DNA from: Armatimonadota bacterium
GTDB taxonomy: Bacteria; Armatimonadota; SYMT01
Direction of reading: 5' to 3'
Assembly: GCA_020696885.1 (NCBI GenBank)
Contig: JAJFMS010000047.1
Location: forward strand, 1-10,266
Length of the DNA stretch: 10,266 nucleotides
Shown: piece after piece, positions 1-5,829 of the stretch
Layout: each line of letters begins with the position of its first letter
Numbering within the stretch: the first letter of the stretch is position 1
The notes under the pieces: model-generated
What the model saw: only the letters and a program-made list of their open reading frames with translations
What the model was told of the DNA's origin: nothing
Databases searched by the model: none
Translations under genes and position numbers: made by a program

Positions 1-37
1 AGAGTAACGGAGTGGTAGAGAACTGGAGTGTTGCTGG

Positions 38-101
38 CTACTCCACTACTCCACTACTCCACTACTCCACTACTCCACTACTCCATTACTCCATTACTCC
101 A
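38..101. repeat. 8-bp tandem repeat array, (CTACTCCA)6 (TTACTCCA)2
   Basis: Six perfect head-to-tail copies of CTACTCCA are followed by two TTACTCCA copies, ending 12 bases before the first tRNA-like RNA. The flank at 9-29 contains GGAGTGG and GGAGTG, partly complementary to the unit. The 8-bp period is not a multiple of three, so this is intergenic rather than coding. A related array lies at 8833-8952, so the motif recurs in this genome. Copy number could vary by slippage. If the RNA cluster is transcribed from upstream, the array is in its leader. No direct evidence of function. Confidence 0.95.
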
Positions 102-113
102 GAACGCTTCTGC

Positions 114-238
114 AGCGGGGTAGATCAGCCCGGTAGATCGCCACAACGCCGTTCTCGAATACTTGCCCGGTACCGGGCCGAGCGAACACGGTTATCGCTC
201 ATAACGAGGAGGTCGCAGGTTCAAATCCTGCCCCCGCT
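114..238 (+). ncRNA. tRNA-like Y RNA 1 (tRNA-Met-like body with Ro-binding hairpin in the anticodon arm)
   Basis: Seen: a cloverleaf with a perfect 7-bp acceptor stem (114-120 AGCGGGG with 232-238 CCCCGCT), D stem GATC/GATC (123-126, 136-139), T stem GCAGG/CCTGC (215-219, 227-231) and T loop TTCAAAT. The 3' half, with loop CTCATAA (198-204, anticodon-like CAT), reads like tRNA-Met. The 5' anticodon strand (141-145 CCACA) pairs only 3 of 5 with CGAGG (205-209). Between them sit 52 extra bases (146-197): stem CCGT..TCG/CGA..ACGG, 7-nt loop AATACTT, stem GCCCG/CGGGC (165-169, 174-178), ending ACGGTTATCG. No CCA is encoded. Known: bacterial YrlA RNAs combine a tRNA-like domain with a Ro-binding stem. 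Inferred: this is such an RNA, partner of the adjacent Ro60 protein. An automated scan might call it an intron-containing tRNA-Met. Confidence 0.7.
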
Positions 239-256
239 TTGATCTGATGGTTTCTT

Positions 257-352
257 GTCTCGGTTTGCTCGTAGGGAGCTTCCGTGCGAGCGACTTGCCC
301 GGCTCGGGCCGAGGTCGTACGGTTATTCTAGGGTTCAAGTCCCTCCCGACGC
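257..352 (+). ncRNA. tRNA-like Y RNA 2 (anticodon arm fully replaced by the Ro-binding hairpin)
   Basis: Seen: acceptor-like strands GTCTCGG (257-263) and CCGACGC (346-352) pair at 6 of 7 positions including one wobble. The D arm is GCTC/GAGC (267-270, 276-279), and T stem AGGG/CCCT encloses loop TTCAAGT (334-340). There is no anticodon loop: the D arm runs straight into an 8-bp stem, CCGTGCGA (282-289) with TCGTACGG (315-322). This carries a 7-nt loop GCGACTT opposite CGAGG and a terminal stem GCCCG/CGGGC (297-301, 305-309). TTATTC links it to the T arm. It is the most derived of the three, at 96 bases. The 3' flank (TTTGATGATGG) resembles that of RNA 1. By architecture this is a YrlA-type tRNA-mimicking Y RNA. 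The alternative is a decayed tRNA, but the 8-bp stem argues for selection. Confidence 0.65.
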
Positions 353-359
353 TTTGATG

Positions 360-482
360 ATGGAAGTAGCTCAATGGTAGAGCAGCGGAAAGATTCGTTT
401 GCACACCCTTGCCCGAACCGGGCCGGCGTAAACGGTTATCGTTCCAAATCCGCGGGTTGGGGGTTCAAGTCCCCTCTTCCAT
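360..482 (+). ncRNA. tRNA-like Y RNA 3 (tRNA-Trp-like body with Ro-binding hairpin in the anticodon loop)
   Basis: Seen: a complete cloverleaf with acceptor ATGGAAG/CTTCCAT (360-366, 476-482, 7 of 7 pairs), D stem GCTC/GAGC (369-372, 380-383), anticodon stem GCGGA/TCCGC (385-389, 449-453, 5 of 5) and T stem GGGGG/CCCCT around TTCAAGT. The 3' half with TTCCAAA (442-448, anticodon-like CCA) reads like tRNA-Trp. Inserted after the 5' anticodon strand are 52 bases (390-441), the same length as in RNA 1: stem CGTTTGC/GTAAACG (396-402, 428-434), loop ACACCCTT opposite CGGC, stem GCCCG/CGGGC, then ACGGTTATCG. No CCA follows position 482. It is probably a Y RNA derived from tRNA-Trp. A tRNA with a small removable insert cannot be excluded by sequence alone. 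Confidence 0.7.
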
Positions 483-485
483 CCT

Positions 486-646
486 GGACGGGCCGGCGCT
501 TTCGGTGATCACCGGGATGGTCGGTTGGCTACCGACGTCCGTGCTCATACACGGAAGATGCGAGGAGATGCCCCTCGCTTCCGGTCTCGTGCGAGGGCTT
601 TCGGGTCCTCGACAGACCGCTTATCGAAAGCAAGTATTGCCCGTCC
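486..646 (+). ncRNA. Y RNA 4 (conventional topology, Ro-binding helix closed by the RNA ends)
   Basis: Seen: the ends pair perfectly over 8 bp, GGACGGGC (486-493) with GCCCGTCC (639-646). An asymmetric internal loop follows (CGGC, 494-497, opposite AAGTATT, 632-638), then a perfect 7-bp stem GCTTTCG/CGAAAGC (498-504, 625-631). This matches the helix inside RNA 3 (CGGGC-CGGC-stem / stem-loop-GCCCG), but the second stem has entirely different bases with pairing kept. The interior folds as consecutive hairpins: 520-536, 538-555 (loop CTCATA), 560-578 and 582-619 (containing 592-611). Known: animal Y RNAs carry the Ro60 site in the helix made by their 5' and 3' ends, with a variable effector region inside. 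Inferred: a Y RNA for the adjacent Ro60 gene, 45 bases upstream of its start. Exact ends are uncertain. Confidence 0.62.
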
Positions 647-648
647 AA

Positions 649-666
649 CCGCTGGAATACCGGCGG
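649..666 (+). terminator. Hairpin between Y RNA 4 and the Ro60 gene
   Basis: CCGCTGG (649-655), loop AATA, CCGGCGG (660-666) form a 7-bp stem with one G-U pair. It begins two bases after the predicted 3' end of Y RNA 4 and ends 12 bases before the Ro60 Shine-Dalgarno site. It is followed by TAGTATCT rather than a T run, so it is weak as an intrinsic terminator. It may instead be a processing or attenuation structure between the RNAs and the mRNA. Confidence 0.35.
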
Positions 667-691
667 TAGTATCTCGTAAAGGAGCGGTACA

Positions 692-2338
692 ATGACGTAC
701 CTCAAAGATCTATTCTCAACGCAGCGGACGCCACAGTCCGAAGCGATTCCCGGTACCAACCAGGTGCCGAATAGCGGCGGCGGTTTCGCGTGGGCCGTGG
801 ATGACTGGACGCGCCTGCAGCGGTTCCTGGTGCTCGGGAGCGAGGGCGGATCCTACTACGCCACGCAGCGCGCACTGACGCTGGAGAACGCGGCGGCCGT
901 GGCACGCTGCCTGCAGGCGGACGGACCGCGCGTGGTGCGGACGATCGTCGAGATCTCGGAGGCGGGTCGCGCGCCGAAGACCGATCCGGTTATCTTCGCG
1001 CTCGCGCTCGCGGCGACAGAGCGAGCAGACGCGGTTACCCGACGCCAGGCACTGGCGGCGCTCCCGCGCGTCTGTCGTACCGGCACGCACCTGTTCCACT
1101 TCGCGGCGTACGTGGATGGGATGCGCGGCTGGGGTCGCGGTCTGCGCCGGGCAGTGGCGGACTGGTACGGCCAGCCGGTGGATCGGCTCGCGTACCAGGC
1201 GGTGAAGTACCAGTCGCGCGACGGCTGGAGCCACCGGGACCTGCTGCGGCTGTCGCACCCGAAGGCGGAGTCGCCGGAGTCGGCGCATCAGGCGTTGTAC
1301 CACTGGATGGTGAAGGGTTGGGATTGGGTCGGCGAAGAGCCGCACCCGGACCCGGCGCTGCGCCTGGTGTGGGCGGCCGAGCGGGCGAAGCGGGCGGAGA
1401 CGCTGACCGAGGTGGTCCATCTGGTCCGCGAGTATCGCCTGCCGCGAGAGGCGGTGCCCACGCAGTGGCTGAAGGAAGCCGCGGTCTGGGAAGCGCTGCT
1501 GACGGACATGCCGATGACGGCGCTCATCCGGAACCTGGCAACGCTGACGCGAGTTGGCCTGTTCCAGGACTGGGAAGTGACGCGGCGCGTGGTGGCGCAG
1601 CTCACGGACCGCGAGCGGCTGCGGAAGGCGCGGGTGCACCCGATCGCCCTCCTGGCGGCGTTGAAGACGTACGCCCAGGGTCACGGCGAGCGGGGCAAAA
1701 ACACCTGGACGCCGGTGCAGGCGGTGGTGGATGCGCTGGACGCGGCGTTCTACGCCTCGTTCGAGCACGTGGCGCCCACGGGTAAGCGGTGGCTGCTGGC
1801 GCTGGACGTCTCCGGATCGATGGAGTGCGGTATGGTAGCGGGGGTGCCCGGCCTGACGCCGCGGGTAGCGAGCGCGGCGATGGCGATGATCACTGCGGCA
1901 ACGGAGACGGACCACCGCGTGGTGGCATTCACCTCGGCGGGACACGGCTTCGGGGGCCAGTGGGGCGGGGGAGACCCCGGCCTGACCGAGCTGGCGATCT
2001 CGCCGAAGCAGCGGCTGGATGACGTCTGCGCGAAGGTCCGCGGGCTGCCGATGGGCGGCACGGACTGCTCGCTGCCGATGCGCTGGGCGCTGAAGCGGAA
2101 GCTGCCGGTAGACGTGTTCGCGGTCTACACGGACTCGGAGACGTGGGCGGGCTCGATCCACCCGGCGCAGGCGCTGCGGGAATACCGCCAGCGGACAGGG
2201 ATCCCGGCGAAGCTGATCGTGGTCGGGATGGTGTCCAACGGGTTCACCATCGCGGACCCGGACGACGCCGGAATGCTGGACGTAGTCGGCTTCGACACCG
2301 CGACGCCGGCGCTGATGAGCGACTTCGCGGTCGCTTGA
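692..2338 (+). CDS. rsr: Ro60/Rsr family RNA-binding protein (TROVE domain + vWA)
   Basis: This is the bacterial orthologue of the Ro60 autoantigen. It is expected to form a HEAT-repeat ring that binds Y RNAs on its outer surface and 3' ends of aberrant RNAs in its cavity; in Deinococcus and Salmonella, Rsr works with polynucleotide phosphorylase through a Y RNA. Seen: 548 residues (human Ro60 is about 538). A TROVE signature lies at residues 39-57 (W-x3-RFLVLGSEGGSYY). The C-terminal vWA domain keeps its metal site: DVSGS (372-376), GGTD (455-458, Thr457) and the aspartate of YTDSE (481). No signal peptide, so cytoplasmic. The ATG is fixed by AAAGGAG at 678-684 with a 7-base spacer. Four Y-like RNAs lie directly upstream on the same strand. 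No RtcB ligase or RtcA, frequent partners of rsr elsewhere, is in the window. Confidence 0.95.
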   Translation: MTYLKDLFSTQRTPQSEAIPGTNQVPNSGGGFAWAVDDWTRLQRFLVLGSEGGSYYATQRALTLENAAAVARCLQADGPRVVRTIVEISEAGRAPKTDPVIFALALAATERADAVTRRQALAALPRVCRTGTHLFHFAAYVDGMRGWGRGLRRAVADWYGQPVDRLAYQAVKYQSRDGWSHRDLLRLSHPKAESPESAHQALYHWMVKGWDWVGEEPHPDPALRLVWAAERAKRAETLTEVVHLVREYRLPREAVPTQWLKEAAVWEALLTDMPMTALIRNLATLTRVGLFQDWEVTRRVVAQLTDRERLRKARVHPIALLAALKTYAQGHGERGKNTWTPVQAVVDALDAAFYASFEHVAPTGKRWLLALDVSGSMECGMVAGVPGLTPRVASAAMAMITAATETDHRVVAFTSAGHGFGGQWGGGDPGLTELAISPKQRLDDVCAKVRGLPMGGTDCSLPMRWALKRKLPVDVFAVYTDSETWAGSIHPAQALREYRQRTGIPAKLIVVGMVSNGFTIADPDDAGMLDVVGFDTATPALMSDFAVA

Positions 2339-2362
2339 CGATGGCCTGGTGACACGGGCAAG

Positions 2363-2402
2363 CGAGAAGGGGTCGAACGAATGCTCGTTCGACCCCTTCT
2401 CG
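2363..2402 (+). terminator. Perfect 18-bp hairpin after rsr
   Basis: CGAGAAGGGGTCGAACGA (2363-2380) and its exact complement (2385-2402) enclose loop ATGC, 24 bases after the rsr stop. The trailing sequence TGTTCT is only moderately T-rich. Position and perfect symmetry point to a transcription terminator or a 3'-end-stabilising structure for the rsr transcript. Confidence 0.75.
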
Positions 2403-2620
2403 TGTTCTGAGCTACCCGGGCGGTGGTGTACTACACAGGCCGGTTGACGGGTCGCGTCGCGTCCTGGCGCCGTCCGGCGGGCGACAGGAAACGCGCCGAT
2501 ATCGCCGAATGGATTCGTAATCGGTTCGCGTCTTACTTGCACCCGTCGAGCGGCCATCCCACAGCGCGGAGCTGTTCGGCTAACAGGGAGCTCGAAGGCA
2601 GAGTCGCCACACGGGAACGG

Positions 2621-2629
2621 GAGAGGAGG
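2621..2629 (+). promoter_or_regulatory. Shine-Dalgarno site that sets the start of the STN-like gene
   Basis: GAGAGGAGG ends six bases before the ATG at 2636. The frame stays open upstream to a GTG at 2423, but that extension lacks a comparable site and would bury the signal peptide behind 71 residues, so the ATG at 2636 is preferred. Confidence 0.85.
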
Positions 2630-2635
2630 CACCGA

Positions 2636-3598
2636 ATGATCGGGAGATTGCTGCGAAGCTGGCTCTTGTTACTTGCACTGTTGTTGACCGTGGCGCCGGC
2701 CACCGCCCAGGGGTACGAACCCGCTGTCGCGGACCTCGCGAAGGATGCAGCGCTCGAAGCGGTCCTCGACCCGAAGGAGCGAACCCTACCCGGTTATCTG
2801 AGTGACCTCGCCACTCGCACCGGGCGGAGTATCGTCATCCTTGGGTTCGACGGCTCTCGGCTTCACCTCGACGCGTTTCGAAAGCGCCCGGCGCGCGATC
2901 TGCTGGTGGAGATGGCGACGGGAGCCAAGGCCGCCTGGCGCAGCCACGACCGGTTTCTGCTGCTCTACCCGGCGGAGATGGAGCGACACGCGGCTAAACC
3001 GGTGTCCCGAACCGCCATCTGGAAAGAGCTGGAGCGAGAGGTGTCGGTGGTGTTCGCGGGTGACTTCATGGGCACCGTGCAGAACCTGGGGAAACCGGGC
3101 GGCGTGGCCTTACTGCCGGTAGGCCCCAATGCACCTCCGGGCGCAGTGGCGCGTTCCTTCATGCCATGCGTCGTGGCCATCAAAGACCGCACTTTGGACG
3201 ACGTACAGCAGATGTTGACGGTGCTTACGGGTGATCCATGGGACCACTGGCACGGAGCGCACCTTCTCTGCTTCAACGGAAGGCCACTCAGCGGCGATGA
3301 GCGACGGATTGTGGATAGCACCATCGCATCGCTCAACCTCTCTCAGAGCATCAGCCGCACCCAGCGAAAGCTGATCGATACGGAGCGAGGCCTGCTGTAT
3401 TCGGATCTCACCCTGCGTCAGAAGGGCGATCTTGCAGCGGCAACGGCGCGCATCCGGGAGAAAAACGGAGCAGGCCCGGAAGGGCTCGTGATCCATCGCG
3501 TACCCCGAGCCCCGCACCTGGAGCCGGATCCGTACGTCGATATCTCCGTCCGCACTGCCACCGGGCTGATACGGGTTGGCAGTATCCGGTTCTACTAA
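2636..3598 (+). CDS. Secreted protein with STN-like (secretin/TonB short N-terminal) domain
   Basis: Function unknown. The 320-residue product has a clear signal peptide: basic N-region with R4 and R7, leucine-rich core at about residues 9-19, and an A-T-A motif (22-24) before Q25, suggesting cleavage there and export. Residues of roughly 45-115 (LPGYLSDLATRTGRSIVI through DRFLLLYPAE) have the rhythm of the STN fold found at the N-terminus of secretins, TonB receptors and anti-sigma regulators: short helix, strand, a stretch ending in 'ARDLLVEMATG', then two strands. No pore, TonB-box or other partner domain follows; the remaining 200 residues match nothing I recognise. It stands alone, bounded by the rsr hairpin upstream and a strong hairpin downstream. 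STN assignment is by pattern only. Confidence 0.75.
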   Translation: MIGRLLRSWLLLLALLLTVAPATAQGYEPAVADLAKDAALEAVLDPKERTLPGYLSDLATRTGRSIVILGFDGSRLHLDAFRKRPARDLLVEMATGAKAAWRSHDRFLLLYPAEMERHAAKPVSRTAIWKELEREVSVVFAGDFMGTVQNLGKPGGVALLPVGPNAPPGAVARSFMPCVVAIKDRTLDDVQQMLTVLTGDPWDHWHGAHLLCFNGRPLSGDERRIVDSTIASLNLSQSISRTQRKLIDTERGLLYSDLTLRQKGDLAAATARIREKNGAGPEGLVIHRVPRAPHLEPDPYVDISVRTATGLIRVGSIRFY

Positions 3599-3638
3599 CA
3601 CCGGCAGGTCTGGAGGCCTGAAGTTGCACCGCTTTTGC

Positions 3639-3671
3639 CGAACGGCTCGGCGGTTACCGCCGAGCCGTTCG
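3639..3671. terminator. Perfect 15-bp hairpin between convergent genes
   Basis: CGAACGGCTCGGCGG (3639-3653), loop TTA, and its exact complement (3657-3671) lie between the stops of the STN-like gene (+) and the creatininase-family gene (-). Being symmetric, it can act on both strands. On the minus strand it is followed by GCAAAAGC; no strong T run exists on either side. Convergent placement makes a bidirectional terminator the natural reading. Confidence 0.75.
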
Positions 3672-3707
3672 CGTGGTCTGATCCCGGTTAGATGATGTGC
3701 GCTAACC

Positions 3708-4580
3708 CTAGCCGATGCTCCGCTGGCCCCACGGCAGCGGCATCGTGGGCGGCGTGCGGTGGCGGCTTCCGCGCAGGTCGACCGGTCGGGGTTGGAACCA
3801 CTCGACGAACCGGACGAGTTGCTTCACCGCCTCCTCGTAGGCCTCGCCGCCCTTCTCCGCGGTGGCCAGCTCCGCTTCGCCAATCACTCCGCTCTGGGTG
3901 TAGCTGCTGGTCCAGGAGACGATGGTGGCCGGGCCGGCTCCGAACAGGTCTACCCAGTTGAATGGGCTCTCCTCGGTGTTGAAGCTGGCGGGCTCGCTGC
4001 GGATCAGGTCCTTCCGGACGTTGTCTCCGTCCAGATACAGGTAGAGCGAGGTCTCCAGCTCACAGGCGTGGGCGCAGCTTCCGGGGAACTTGCCCTGGCG
4101 CCAGCGCGGCAGGAACTCCTTGTCCACAGTGAGCAGGTTCCACCACGCGGCCAGGATGCACTCCGCGTCCGTCTCGATGTTCGTGCGGCGCGCCACCAGG
4201 TCCAGGTTCGGCATGTTGGAGCCATGGCCGTTGAGCAGCAGGATCTTCTTGAAGCCGTGATAGGCCAGCGACTTCGTGATGTCCAGCACGTGATCGATGA
4301 AGTGCTCCCAATGGTTATTGATGGTGCCGGGAAAGTCCATCACGTGCCCGGTGTAGCCGTAGGAAACCGTGGGCAGCACCAGGATCTTGTCCGGCAGCAG
4401 TCGTCCAGCCCCACGGGCGATCTCGGTGGGGCAGACGATGTCCACGTCCAGCGGCAGGTGCGGTCCGTGCTGTTCCACGGACCCACAGGGGACGATGCAC
4501 ACTTTGCCCAGCTCGATCGCGTCGTTGATCTCGGGCCAGGTCAGCTTCTCGTAGCGGTATTCGGTAGCGGCGCGGCTCAT
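3708..4580 (-). CDS. Creatininase-family metal-dependent amidohydrolase
   Basis: The family includes creatinine amidohydrolase, MftE of mycofactocin maturation and ArfB-like formamide hydrolases, all Zn/Mn cyclic-amide or amide hydrolases. Seen in 290 residues: GSVEQHGPHLPLDVD (33-47) with the expected metal ligands E36, H38 and D47; GHVMDFPGT (78-86); LNGHGSN (116-122); and CAHACELETS (169-178), the counterpart of the usual HAGExETS. The catalytic set therefore looks intact. Start chosen at the ATG preceded on the minus strand by GGAGG (complement at 4589-4593), spacing 8. It is divergent from the diguanylate cyclase with a 204-base gap. No mycofactocin, creatine or riboflavin genes are nearby, so the substrate cannot be assigned. 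Confidence 0.9.
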   Translation of the reverse strand: MSRAATEYRYEKLTWPEINDAIELGKVCIVPCGSVEQHGPHLPLDVDIVCPTEIARGAGRLLPDKILVLPTVSYGYTGHVMDFPGTINNHWEHFIDHVLDITKSLAYHGFKKILLLNGHGSNMPNLDLVARRTNIETDAECILAAWWNLLTVDKEFLPRWRQGKFPGSCAHACELETSLYLYLDGDNVRKDLIRSEPASFNTEESPFNWVDLFGAGPATIVSWTSSYTQSGVIGEAELATAEKGGEAYEEAVKQLVRFVEWFQPRPVDLRGSRHRTPPTMPLPWGQRSIG

Positions 4581-4784
4581 GCGGAAGACCTCCAGGCCGT
4601 TGTTACGGTTCCGCCGGGCGCTCTCCTGCGCCCGTGCCGAGCTTCCAGGTTACCCTGGGACCCCGAGCGGGCGGCAGTTCGGCCGTTTGGGCTGGTCCCA
4701 GCCTAACGGCCTCCGGGCTTTCAACCGATACTCCAAGGGGTCCGGTGGGGGAGTGGGGGCGAGCTTCAGCGCCTGGGAACTCTT
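4581..4784. promoter_or_regulatory. Divergent intergenic region
   Basis: These 204 bases separate the divergent creatininase-family and diguanylate cyclase genes, so promoters for both should lie here. I see no convincing -35/-10 pair. Short palindromes are present, CCAGGTTACCCTGG (4647-4660) and GGCTGGTCCCAGCC (4690-4703), which could be operators, but nothing identifies a regulator. Confidence 0.4.
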
Positions 4785-5765
4785 ATGCGAATCATGGTGG
4801 TGGATGACTCTCCGGATAACCGCGTGCTGCTGGCGAGGCAGCTCCAGCGCGCCGGCTACCCGGAGGTGCTGCTCGCGGAGACGGCGGAAGTCGCCCTCCA
4901 TCGCCTGGGCGTGGGCCGCGCGGAAGGCGAGGCGGTGGACCTGATCCTGATGGATCTCGTCCTGCCCGGCATGAGCGGCATCGAGGCGATCCGCGCCCTC
5001 CGGGCGGATCCTCGCCTGGCGGACATCCCGATCTTGATGGTGACCGTCTGCCGGGAAGGTCAGGAGCTGGAGGCGGCGTTCGAGGCCGGCGCGACGGACT
5101 ACATCCAGAAGCCGTGCAACCGGGCGGTGATGGTGGCGCGCGTCCGGCACGCGCTGCGACTGAAGCAGGAGATCGACCAGCGGAAAGCACAGGCGCAGGA
5201 GCTACTCGAGACCACACGTCGGCTGGAGCAGGTGAATGAGGCGCTCCACCGGCTCTCGCACCTGGACGGCCTGACCGGAATCCCGAACCGGCGGTCGTTC
5301 GACGAGACGATGGACCGGGAATGGCGCCGGGTGCGGCGGAACGAGGGGGTCCTGTCGCTGTTGATGATTGACATCGACCACTTCAAAGCCCTGAACGACC
5401 GGTACGGGCACCTGGCGGGCGACGAATGCCTCCGGCTGGTGGCGAGCGTGTTCGCCGAAGAGCTGGCCAGGCCGGGCGACTTCGCCGCCCGCTACGGCGG
5501 CGAGGAATTCGCCGTGATCCTCCCGGAGATCCGGATCGAGGGCGCCGTGCAGCTGGGGGAGCGGCTCCGTCTCGCGCTGGGCGGCCGGGGCTATTGCCTC
5601 CCGGGAGTCGCGGAGCCGGTGCAGGTAACGGTGAGCGTAGGCGCCGCCAGCACCCATCCGGACGCCGGCCGCGGTCCGGACGACCTCGTCCGCTGGGCCG
5701 ACGAGGCGCTCTACGCCGCCAAATCCGCCGGTCGCAATTGCGTGGTCCCGCACCGCCCGGTGTAG
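4785..5765 (+). CDS. PleD-like response regulator diguanylate cyclase (receiver-GGDEF)
   Basis: It makes cyclic di-GMP from two GTP when its receiver is phosphorylated. Seen in 326 residues: receiver at about 1-122 with acidic pair D7-D8, phosphoacceptor D57 (LILMDLVLPG), T87 and K109 (GATDYIQKP); a charged helical linker (about 125-158); and a GGDEF domain from HLDGLTGIPNRRSF (159-172). The active-site loop is RYGGEEF (236-242), with metal/GTP residues in MIDIDHFKALND (194-205). An R229-x-x-D232 motif five residues before GGEEF is the inhibitory I-site, so product feedback is expected. One receiver only, unlike Caulobacter PleD, which has two. ATG start with a weak GGGAA at 4775-4779; the ATG at 4794 is possible. 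No histidine kinase or effector is adjacent. Confidence 0.93.
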   Translation: MRIMVVDDSPDNRVLLARQLQRAGYPEVLLAETAEVALHRLGVGRAEGEAVDLILMDLVLPGMSGIEAIRALRADPRLADIPILMVTVCREGQELEAAFEAGATDYIQKPCNRAVMVARVRHALRLKQEIDQRKAQAQELLETTRRLEQVNEALHRLSHLDGLTGIPNRRSFDETMDREWRRVRRNEGVLSLLMIDIDHFKALNDRYGHLAGDECLRLVASVFAEELARPGDFAARYGGEEFAVILPEIRIEGAVQLGERLRLALGGRGYCLPGVAEPVQVTVSVGAASTHPDAGRGPDDLVRWADEALYAAKSAGRNCVVPHRPV

Positions 5766-5772
5766 GCTCGCG

Positions 5773-5806
5773 GTTTGCCCGTGCACCCCACGTACAGGGT
5801 GCAAAC
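5773..5806 (+). terminator. Possible terminator hairpin after the diguanylate cyclase gene
   Basis: TGCACCC (5782-5788) pairs with GGGTGCA (5797-5803) across loop CACGTACA, and flanking GGTT/AACC can extend it with a bulge. GGTTTGC with GCAAACC is a competing pairing. It starts a few bases past the stop codon. No T tract follows, so the call is tentative. Confidence 0.35.
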
Positions 5807-5829
5807 CCGGTACATGGGATTGGAAATCA

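Noticed and set aside
146..441. Group I or archaeal-type bulge-helix-bulge introns in tRNA-Met and tRNA-Trp
   Set aside because: The 52-base inserts are far too short for a group I core and sit 5' of the anticodon rather than at 37/38. No bulge-helix-bulge spans the junctions, RNA 2 has the hairpin without any anticodon to restore, and the same helix recurs as the end helix of RNA 4 beside a Ro60 gene.
522..651. Long-range stem CGGTTGG (522-528) with CCAACCG (645-651)
   Set aside because: It competes with the GGACGGGC/GCCCGTCC terminal helix and the local hairpin at 520-536, and the terminal helix is supported by comparison with RNA 3.
12..669. Small open frames across the RNA cluster
   Set aside because: They run through tRNA-like and repeat sequence, lack ribosome sites and have no recognisable composition; the region is better explained by structured RNAs.
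2443..2448. TTGACG as a -35 box for the STN-like gene
   Set aside because: No acceptable -10 element lies 16-18 bases downstream.
716..2632. 638-codon open frame on the minus strand, antisense to rsr
   Set aside because: Arginine- and histidine-rich composition typical of a GC-rich shadow frame; the plus strand encodes a clear TROVE-vWA protein with a good ribosome site.
2423..2635. N-terminal extension of the STN-like protein from a GTG at 2423
   Set aside because: The ATG at 2636 has GAGAGGAGG at ideal spacing and begins a textbook signal peptide.
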